A stretch of 64,000 nucleotides of DNA from Paraspadella gotoi (taxonomy: Eukaryota > Chaetognatha). Both the position numbers and the translations under genes were made by a program. Every line of letters begins with the position of its first letter. The first letter of the stretch is position 1. The notes beneath the pieces are model-generated. The model had not been told where the DNA came from. It saw nothing but the letters and a program-made list of their open reading frames with translations, and ran no database searches. The DNA lies in NCBI GenBank assembly GCA_051294375.1, contig CM119270.1, positions 3,157,436 to 3,221,435 on the forward strand, in the 5' to 3' direction. Below are positions 56,293 to 64,000 of the stretch, one piece after another.

Positions 56293-56792
56293 CCATACTC
56301 TTTCATGTAATTCCACTACGAGGTGAAACTCGTTCCGAAGCCGAAGCCGAAGCCTCTTCAAAAATTCACGACTTTGGCAGAGCATCGCGTTTTGGGGCGA
56401 AGAGAGGGCAGGGGCGCCTTAAGCTTAATAGTTATTGAGATTGTTATAAAATTCTAAGTAGTTTGGTTGAAGCAGGTGAGGGATGCAGTAAACTTACGGA
56501 TTATATAATTATTGATGAAAAGTTTTCTCATATTTTTCTGTTCCATAGCAAAATCTACCAAGAAAAAAAAAAGCTTCAATTTCCTAATACTTGTATTTGG
56601 AAATGAATGTCGGAATTAAGGAGTATACTAAACTATTTGAAACCTGAGCATTAAACTACATTTAGTTTATAAGCTTTTCATTATGATGATGGCGTCTGAA
56701 TAAATACTACGTCGTCACTATGAGAATTTTAGATAAGTGATGTTTCCGTCGATAATGGAGGCCATTAAGAAATACGGAAAGAGAGTAGATGC

Positions 56793-56793
<1 letters not shown>

Positions 56794-56842
<49 letters not shown>

Positions 56843-56861
56843 CGACAGAGAGAGAGAGAGA
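56794..56861. repeat. (GA)n tract
   Basis: GA run with short interruptions (AAAG, GCGAC). Confidence 0.95.
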
Positions 56862-56926
56862 GAGCGAGCACAAAGCTCCCAAAAAGGTGGAGGAAATTGC
56901 TCATTAGGGGTTATATGGCAGGTTTA

Positions 56927-57057
56927 AGGTTACAAAGTATTAGAGAAAGAAAAGAATTTTGACATGTTGGACATGTTTCGGCTTGTTTACTTCAAGCCTT
57001 CTCTAATACCAATAAACAACGAAAAAGAAAGGATTATCGCATCAGGTTACAAAGTAT
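56927..57057 (-). ncRNA. Hammerhead-ribozyme-like motif 2, between direct repeats
   Basis: On the minus strand: helix II GGCTTG/CAAGCC, then GAAACATGTCCAACATGTC, which gives GAAA, a stem III ACATGT/ACATGT and C at the cleavage position. The 5' core (expected CUGANGA) reads TTAGAGA, so it is degraded. The 14-bp direct repeat AGGTTACAAAGTAT flanks it (56927-56940, 57044-57057), and TATTAGAGAA/TTCTCTAATA forms an outer stem. Confidence 0.45.
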
Positions 57058-57096
57058 AATTGTAGTATTTCCTTTCTTTTCGTTGCGTTGGAAGAC

Positions 57097-57241
57097 GTTT
57101 ACAAAGTAGCGGAGTTTTTATTGGCATAAGCTATAACAACGATATTTTTTAAATTTCGTACATGTTTCGGTTCTGATTCGAACCTTCATCAGCGCAGGTA
57201 AAACCTGGTTATGCCAATAAAAACTCTGCTACTTTGTAAAC
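57097..57241 (-). ncRNA. Hammerhead-ribozyme-like motif 3 inside a 33-bp-arm inverted repeat
   Basis: On the minus strand: CTGATGA (57192-57186), helix II GGTTC/GAACC, then GAAACATGTA. The 5' core is the exact hammerhead consensus, with one extra A before helix II. ACATGT is self-complementary, allowing a short or dimeric stem III. Arms GTTTACAAAGTAGC... and complement (57097-57130, 57209-57241) would form a long stem I, giving the type I topology. Confidence 0.5.
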
Positions 57242-57506
57242 ATAAATAAATGTATGTTGGCATTTCAATTTGAAATTTTTAAGGTGTTCATGAATTAATC
57301 AGAGAGAGACGATAGGCTCAAGAAGAACAGAATCCAAAATCTAATAAGTTCATTGTTGGAATTAAAGAAAATCTTTGTTTTTTTTTTTTGGCTCGAAATC
57401 AGAGAAGAAAAAATAGAAAGTGAGAGAAAGTGGAAGAGGTCAATAGATCACGTTTCGGTCACTAAGTCTCTCTGTCTTTTAGAATTGGACGCATTTGTCC
57501 ATGGAT

Positions 57507-57712
57507 GTATGGTGGACTAAAATCCACCAACCATTCATCAGCGGCCATTGGTGCCGGAGGCAAGTCATTCGCCTCCCAACCCAAAGATCCGGGGTTCTAG
57601 CCCGGTGGCCGCCTAGCAGTTAAGAGGGACGGGGCGCTTAACCCGCCTGTAACATGGTGTTACAGCCTGATCCGAAGCTCAGGGACTGCTTATATTGAAC
57701 GGTTCTGTCATT
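57507..57712 (-). mobile_element. tRNA-like SINE, copy 2
   Basis: Opposite-strand copy of 22918-23125, matching over about 205 bp with a few percent difference by eye. Both copies keep the same hairpins and the D-arm/T-arm-like pair (GCGGGTTAAGCGC, CCGGGCTAGAACCCCGG). Confidence 0.65.
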
Positions 57713-58257
57713 TACACATAACAATTATCACTGTCTCTTCAGTTGTCTGTTTCTCGTGAGTTTTTGGCGGCTGTAAAACTCAAACAATTTAAAACAATTT
57801 AACTATGATTGTTCAAAACCTTCAGTATAAATTACGCAAAGTAAAAATTAAACTGTATTTCATTAAAATATCCCTGAAACTCACAAAATATGTTACGTAT
57901 CTCCCTGAGTTTAATTAATAAACTGGGCACCGAAACGTTCCTTGTTCATTCAATTTGTTTAATCTACTTTGGCTCTGGCTTTCGCTCGTCTTGATCGCCG
58001 CTTCATCAAAGTCGAAAGATGGCTCCACCTTCTCTTTCCTCCGACGTCTAAATTAACGCGGAAGCCAAATGAGATTCTGGAGGAAAAAAAATGGAATCAA
58101 AACAACACGAGATGCAGCCACAGCATCCACAGCATCAGCGGCGTCTAAAGCATCAGCGGCATCTACAGCATCCGAAGAAGCTAACTCGACGCTCCTTCCC
58201 CCTGAGTTTAAGCGCAAGGGAGATTGCTCAATCCATTTGGCATCTCTTTCCACGCAA

Positions 58258-58259
<2 letters not shown>

Positions 58260-58301
<42 letters not shown>
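58260..58301. repeat. (CT)n tract
   Basis: Pure CT run with no gene near it. Confidence 0.95.
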
Positions 58302-58303
<2 letters not shown>

Positions 58304-59290
58304 GAGTCTCTGCGTCTCTGCGTTGATAAATGCAAAATATATGAGGAATGGCTTCCCTCCGTGTCACCAGATGAAACCACAATATTTTTTCTTTCCAGAT
58401 TTTTTTCAAGAGTATTCATTTTTTAATAAATATAATTTTCTGAAGAGAAATTTCAAAGTTCGCTTTTAATTTAAATGAAATATTTTCCCGGGGATCTTTT
58501 TTTTAAAAACGCTTTTTTTTATTTAAAGAGGTACCTAATTATATTTTTTTTAGTATATATTCACTAATTTTTATTCAATCTGATTCCACCTAAAAATAAC
58601 TTTGACGTTGCAGTCGCGATTAATTAATTAAAAATAAAAACTACTAATATTTATTAAAATGATTAGTGATTACGTTTTAAAGCTACTGCTTTTCAATTAA
58701 ATTTTAAAAGGATTACACCAAAAACAATAGGCCAGCGATTAATTGTTAAACGCTCACATTACAAACCGGAAAAAGCTTCGAGATTAATCTAAGATTAGAT
58801 TCTCGAGCAGTGAGTTCGTGTGAATGTGATTTCTTTTTTCAAAGACGACGATGAAAGAGTTCTGTAAATGGAAACCTCTGCTGCTCTGCCAAAAAAAAAA
58901 AAAGGAAAAAAAAATCTTTGGGATGAAAAAAAGTTTTCTTCCCACTTTGATCATGGTTAAAAAACAATCTTAACAATGTTTTTTTTCCTCGCGAGTGTGA
59001 GTGGGTGTTGTAGATCGGATAACTGTTCTCATTTCTGTTTTCTCCGCGAAATATCAACTTAGCTTCAATTAAGAATTATGATTAAATTATTGCCAAAGAC
59101 TGATAAAATCTAAATACTACTTGCGAGGGACTCGTCAACCAACATGGCGGACAAAAAATCCGATCAACTTAAACTTTAAGGTAAAGGAAAATCTTTATCT
59201 TTTCTCGTTCATGATCGTTTGAAATCGCAGGCTATATTATCCTTTTATTAGACAGTTTGAAAATTCTTTCTTTTTCGTTGTGTTTAGGAA

Positions 59291-59391
59291 TAAATGAGAT
59301 TAAAGACGTCTTTTTACATCAACGTTTTTTTTTGTTTTTTTTTAACAGACAAGTTTCTGCTGTAAAAAGACTTCGTTTTTAATCTCATTTA
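59291..59391. repeat. Small inverted repeat, ~29-bp arms
   Basis: ATAAATGAGATTAAAGACGTC with CTTTTTACA on the left is mirrored by TGTAAAAAGACTTCGTTTTTAATCTCATTTAT-type sequence on the right, about 40 bp apart. A small fold-back element or MITE remnant. Confidence 0.6.
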
Positions 59392-59619
59392 TCATTTTAA
59401 TTTGATTTTATTTAATATTCTCGTATGGACTTCGTTGGTTTATTATTACATAATATTATTTAAAGTAAAAAAAAATCCATTCAGTTTTTAAACATTATGA
59501 TTAAAATTAAAATCTGTTTCGACGGAACAATTTTTAATTTTTTAGTTGTTACGGAAATCGGACTAATTCTCCAAAAAACCGAGATATTTCGCGGGCCATA
59601 TCCTTGCAGTTTAAACTGT

Positions 59620-60389
59620 NNNNNNNNNNNNNNNNNNNNNNNNNNNNNNNNNNNNNNNNNNNNNNNNNNNNNNNNNNNNNNNNNNNNNNNNNNNNNNNNN
59701 NNNNNNNNNNNNNNNNNNNNNNNNNNNNNNNNNNNNNNNNNNNNNNNNNNNNNNNNNNNNNNNNNNNNNNNNNNNNNNNNNNNNNNNNNNNNNNNNNNNN
59801 NNNNNNNNNNNNNNNNNNNNNNNNNNNNNNNNNNNNNNNNNNNNNNNNNNNNNNNNNNNNNNNNNNNNNNNNNNNNNNNNNNNNNNNNNNNNNNNNNNNN
59901 NNNNNNNNNNNNNNNNNNNNNNNNNNNNNNNNNNNNNNNNNNNNNNNNNNNNNNNNNNNNNNNNNNNNNNNNNNNNNNNNNNNNNNNNNNNNNNNNNNNN
60001 NNNNNNNNNNNNNNNNNNNNNNNNNNNNNNNNNNNNNNNNNNNNNNNNNNNNNNNNNNNNNNNNNNNNNNNNNNNNNNNNNNNNNNNNNNNNNNNNNNNN
60101 NNNNNNNNNNNNNNNNNNNNNNNNNNNNNNNNNNNNNNNNNNNNNNNNNNNNNNNNNNNNNNNNNNNNNNNNNNNNNNNNNNNNNNNNNNNNNNNNNNNN
60201 NNNNNNNNNNNNNNNNNNNNNNNNNNNNNNNNNNNNNNNNNNNNNNNNNNNNNNNNNNNNNNNNNNNNNNNNNNNNNNNNNNNNNNNNNNNNNNNNNNNN
60301 NNNNNNNNNNNNNNNNNNNNNNNNNNNNNNNNNNNNNNNNNNNNNNNNNNNNNNNNNNNNNNNNNNNNNNNNNNNNNNNNNNNNNNNNN
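59620..60389. other. Assembly gap (770 N)
   Basis: Run of N. The sequence just to the right is unusually GC-rich for this region and contains the hairpin GCCGGG-GATTTTATT-CCCGGC at 60459-60479. Confidence 0.99.
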
Positions 60390-60524
60390 TAAACCTTTCG
60401 CGCAGTTTCGGGAAAGAGAACTATAAGTTCACCGCAACTACGCCCTGCGGCGGTCTTCGCCGGGGATTTTATTCCCGGCATATCCCCCGCCCAATTCTTG
60501 ACGGGACAAGACAATGGGCCACTT

Positions 60525-60559
60525 ATCTATCTCTCTCTGTCTCTCTCTCTATCTCTCTG

Positions 60560-60591
<32 letters not shown>

Positions 60592-60905
60592 TCTGTCTCT
60601 ATTTTCTCTCTCTTCTCTCTCTCTATTTCTCTCGTCTCTCTCTGCTCTCTCTCTCTCTCTCATCTCTCTCTTCTCTCTTCTATTTCTTCTTTCTTCTCTT
60701 TCTTGCTCCTGTTCTCTTTCTCTTTCATAAAATTTTTTTCTTTCCTTTTTTTCTTTCTCTATTTTCTCTTTTTCACTCTCTTCTTTTTACTCTCTTCTCT
60801 TTTTTCTTTTCTCTTTTCTTCTCTTTCTTTTCTTTTTCTTCTCTCTTCTTTTCTTCTCTTTCTCTTGCTTTCTCTCTCTCTTTCATCTTTTCTCTCTTTC
60901 TTCTT
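60525..60905. repeat. Polypyrimidine stretch (CT- and CTTT-rich)
   Basis: Nearly 400 bp of almost pure C/T on the + strand, decaying from CT dinucleotides to TTCT/TTTC units. Confidence 0.9.
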
Positions 60906-61233
60906 TTGTTCAAACTGCGCCTTTTTGGACGGCGTAATACTTGAAAAAACCGGGGGTAAGGGTCACTCGTTCTGCGTTTTTTTTTCTAGAGAAGATTTAA
61001 AATACTGAGCGTAAAATAGAATTTAATCCTTACCATTGGAGAATTGAGAAAAGCGGCAGCGGGGAAAGCGCGATCAGCTGCAGCGAACGTCGCAGCACAG
61101 TAGAACGGGGAGGCGGCAGCAGCCTTTTCAATAAACGCCGTCTAAAGCGTGTTTTCATTTTATGGAGAGTAAAGAAAGAATTTGGAAGGAGGTGAGTGTG
61201 TGCGTGTGAGAGAGAGAGAGAGAGAGAGAGAGA

Positions 61234-61515
61234 NNNNNNNNNNNNNNNNNNNNNNNNNNNNNNNNNNNNNNNNNNNNNNNNNNNNNNNNNNNNNNNNNNN
61301 NNNNNNNNNNNNNNNNNNNNNNNNNNNNNNNNNNNNNNNNNNNNNNNNNNNNNNNNNNNNNNNNNNNNNNNNNNNNNNNNNNNNNNNNNNNNNNNNNNNN
61401 NNNNNNNNNNNNNNNNNNNNNNNNNNNNNNNNNNNNNNNNNNNNNNNNNNNNNNNNNNNNNNNNNNNNNNNNNNNNNNNNNNNNNNNNNNNNNNNNNNNN
61501 NNNNNNNNNNNNNNN
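61234..61515. other. Assembly gap (282 N) beginning in a (GA)n tract
   Basis: The last resolved bases before the gap are (GA)n (61208-61233). Confidence 0.99.
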
Positions 61516-61899
61516 GAGCATAAAAAGAAAAAGATTCAAAGTAACTTCTTTTCTTTCGCTCTTTTACGACAAAATCGACAACGACGACGACAACGACGAT
61601 GACGACGACGACGACGTGAGAACGACGGTAAAGGCGACGATAGCGACGCCTATAAAAAGACGAACACGAAGAAGACGAAGAGATCGAGACAAAAATGGCG
61701 GAATTATTGACTTTTGTCGAAGATGTACGATTTGATTAAATGACAACAACTTTTAACTGTTAAACATTTAATTGGTCTTCGTTTCAAATTAAATTAGTCT
61801 ATGATGAGAAAGAAAAAAAGCACGTGTTCAATCGACGACTGAAGAGAGATGGAAAACGTGATATGACATGACATGACATGAAAGAGAAAGAGCTGATGA

Positions 61900-62006
61900 C
61901 GATGATGACGACGACGACAACGTCGAACGAAACGACGACAAAATTGATCAAGAGGCGAAAATGGCGAAAATTCGACGACGACGACGACGACGACCAAGAA
62001 GAAGAA

Positions 62007-62041
<35 letters not shown>

Positions 62042-62052
62042 AGAAGACGACA
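61900..62052. repeat. GAC/GAA trinucleotide repeat
   Basis: Mostly (GAC)n with AAGAAG interruptions. It keeps all frames open on both strands and so imitates coding sequence (Asp, Arg, Val/Ser runs). Confidence 0.9.
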
Positions 62053-62554
62053 TCTAACATTCAAGCGGCTGCTTATATCGAAAAACCTTTCAAAAAAACG
62101 AATATCAGCGTCGAAAATCGTTTTCATAAATAGAGAAAAAAAAATATTTATGACTTGTTTATTTTCTCGTCCGCTCGATTGGAAACGAATTGAAACCGCG
62201 AAAACCCGAACGCATTTTATTTTTTTTCACCAATAAAACGTCTCCCTCTTTTTTTTTAATTATTATTTAACCGATAAAATACGTTTCCCTTCTATTTATT
62301 TTTTTTAATGTCGCGGTTTCTCGCCCTTCGGCCGAATGGCGCTCTGTTTCTGCTACTGAAACTGAAACATAAAATAGAGTCTTCTTCCCTTTTTTTTTGC
62401 ACCAAGGCCTTTGGCTTTGAGGCGAAAGTTCGAGATCTACCCGCTCGTCAATCTGCTTGCTTCTCTGGCTTGCTTGCTTGGGTTTTTTTGTGGGGGGGGT
62501 TTCTTTCTGTTCTTCTTTCTTTACTTCTTTTTTTCTTTCTTTTTTTTTCTTTCA

Positions 62555-62665
62555 CTATATTTCTTTATTTATTCACTATTTATTTATTCACTTTATTTAT
62601 TCACTTTATTTATTCACTTTATTTATTCACTTTATTTATTCACTTTATTTATTCACTATATTTCT
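62555..62665. repeat. 13-bp tandem array
   Basis: About six copies of TTTATTCACTTTA in a row, nearly identical, in a T-rich region. Confidence 0.85.
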
Positions 62666-62741
62666 TTATTTATTTCTTGATTTTCATTTCTTGATTTCTT
62701 TGTTTCTTTATTCCTTTGTTCTTTGTTCATTTCCTTCCCCT

Positions 62742-62778
<37 letters not shown>

Positions 62779-63040
62779 NNNNNNNNNNNNNNNNNNNNNN
62801 NNNNNNNNNNNNNNNNNNNNNNNNNNNNNNNNNNNNNNNNNNNNNNNNNNNNNNNNNNNNNNNNNNNNNNNNNNNNNNNNNNNNNNNNNNNNNNNNNNNN
62901 NNNNNNNNNNNNNNNNNNNNNNNNNNNNNNNNNNNNNNNNNNNNNNNNNNNNNNNNNNNNNNNNNNNNNNNNNNNNNNNNNNNNNNNNNNNNNNNNNNNN
63001 NNNNNNNNNNNNNNNNNNNNNNNNNNNNNNNNNNNNNNNN
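62779..63040. other. Assembly gap (262 N) with (CT)n on both sides
   Basis: (CT)n at 62744-62778 and again from 63041; the gap is most likely more of the same array. Confidence 0.99.
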
Positions 63041-63354
63041 TCTCTCTCTCTCTCTTTCTCTCCTCCTCAATCACTCTTTCTACCTTATCCATATTACTTT
63101 TTGAATTGATTTAATATTAATTTATTGAATAAATAGCAACCATTTTGTTCTGGCTTAAAGATTCAATCGCTCTCAACATCAAATAATAACATTTAAATAT
63201 AAAATTAATTAGCATATTTTTATCAATGTTTATTTCGTTTTATTAATGCACTTATTTTCTACAAATTTAAATTTAAATAATTTATATCTATTTAAAATTT
63301 TTTTTATGAAATTGGTACAACCAATATAAAAATTATCCATTCATTTAATAAATA

Positions 63355-63470
63355 AGCTATCTTGTCCCTGACTTTGGACAGGCTTTGGTGGTTTAAGGCC
63401 TCCATCACACTTACAAGATAATAACATAGCAGGTTTCTGCAAGCTTTCAATCTAGACTCTCTCACAGTCT
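63355..63470 (-). repeat. Short dispersed repeat family, copy 4 of 4
   Basis: On the minus strand: GATTGAAAGCTTGCAG, CTGCTATGTTATTATCTTG, TGATGGAGGCCTTAAACC, GCCTGTCCAAAGTCAGGGAC. The best-preserved copy. Confidence 0.75.
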
Positions 63471-63968
63471 TATTTATTCTCTCCCAGAAAAATAGCAAAA
63501 AATTAAAAAAAGTGAGAAATGATAACTCAATTTAAATTGAATGTTTTGCAAAAAAAATTGATAAAAAATTGAATTCGAAATTTTTAAATTAAATTTTTAA
63601 ATTAAATTCGATGCAAAATGGAATGATAGGATTCGAATCCCGATCAAGGTAAAATTTTACAATAAACTGCTATGTCCCAAAAGTGGTCGTACAGCAATGG
63701 CTTACCGAAAGGGAAGTAGCCATATGAGTACTCGATAACAAGACAAATTATCATTTGTACTCGAGTTACAGAGCTTGCCGTCTCAGAAATTCTAGACGGA
63801 TGCTACTGTATCATAAATGGTAACAACTTATCTTTGACATTGTTACCTCAGAAATAAGATTTAACGACACAGTTGCGCACAATTTGCAAAATTTAACCGA
63901 CAGTACGATTGGGACACACTGTATGTACTCTCCCTCTCCCTTTCTCTCTTTCTCTCTTTCTCTCTTTC

Positions 63969-64000
63969 NNNNNNNNNNNNNNNNNNNNNNNNNNNNNNNN
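63969..64000. other. Assembly gap at window end, preceded by (CT)n
   Basis: N run following a CTCTTT/CTCTCT tract at about 63940-63968. Confidence 0.99.

Larger units (their letters stand above)
54402..64000. other. 9.6-kb gene-poor region with microsatellites, repeats and gaps
   Basis: No coding exon could be supported on either strand. It holds long (CT)n/(GA)n tracts, runs of GAC triplets near 61570-61615 and 61905-62050, a 13-bp tandem array, SINE and hammerhead-like elements, and four runs of N. Open frames here consist of Ser-Leu, Arg-Glu or Asp/Arg runs from simple repeats. Confidence 0.7.

Noticed and set aside
59497-60514. Open frames across runs of N
   Set aside because: The frames are open only because N cannot encode a stop.
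60498-61008. Long Ser/Leu-rich open frames
   Set aside because: Produced by CT-rich simple sequence.
61560-62060. Asp/Arg-rich open frames on both strands
   Set aside because: (GAC)n repeat; open in all frames, no conserved domain.
1-64000. CRISPR arrays, prophage or bacterial operons
   Set aside because: Spliced genes and animal gene content throughout; tandem repeats lack CRISPR spacing.
21795-64000. Endogenous viral sequence
   Set aside because: No reverse transcriptase, capsid, envelope or polymerase motif seen in any frame.

Overview
This is animal nuclear DNA from an invertebrate with a compact genome. Fifteen protein-coding genes have short introns of about 80-400 bp. Exons are GC-rich and introns and spacers are AT-rich. 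(GA)n/(CT)n tracts are abundant and five runs of N interrupt the assembly. Gene content (UNC45, ING with a PHD finger, XK-related, SLC6, ZnT6, MAP10, CEP192) is metazoan. I cannot name the species or phylum from the sequence.

All fifteen recognisable genes lie on the minus strand, so the window reads right to left. In transcription order: a TPR/ankyrin/MYND protein (54401-52677), an arylamine N-acetyltransferase-like protein (52443-51235), an unrecognised 1077-residue charged protein (51024-45124), an ING1/2-type PHD protein (44696-43219), a C2H2 zinc-finger protein with about nine fingers (about 42898-39432), an intronless SLC6 transporter (34876-32891), exosome subunit RRP43/EXOSC8 (30587-28851), the chaperone UNC45 (28687-25411), UTP23 (24520-23405), an XK-related protein (21794-20335), a BTB protein (20154-19085), ZnT6 (18851-16943), an SPPL2-type protease (16588-13737), threonyl-tRNA synthetase (12924-9153), a MAP10-like microtubule protein (7987-3774), and the 5' half of CEP192 (3571 to beyond the left edge). 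Counting the partial CEP192 there are sixteen loci.

Many neighbours are separated by only 160-430 bp, and several have a good 3' splice acceptor just before the start codon with no coding exon attached. Together with the single-strand layout, this suggests polycistronic transcription with spliced-leader trans-splicing, which is inferred, not shown. MAP10 and CEP192, both centrosome/spindle proteins, are adjacent in this arrangement with a 202-bp spacer.

The right end (54.4-64 kb) and the spacers at 7.99-9.15, 21.8-23.4, 30.6-32.9 and 34.9-39.4 kb hold repeats rather than genes. They include two long inverted-repeat (foldback) elements and one MITE, all with perfect 8-bp target duplications and termini starting TAG; a TA-flanked element; a tRNA-like SINE in two copies; a four-copy short repeat; and three hammerhead-ribozyme-like motifs.

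The most interesting coding observations are a threonyl-tRNA synthetase that begins with an EF1-beta-like GST-C domain, and the unrecognised 1077-residue protein with an internally repeated domain. Several single-base frame problems (threonyl-tRNA synthetase, UTP23) and a duplicated flank around a 10-N gap show that assembly quality must be considered.
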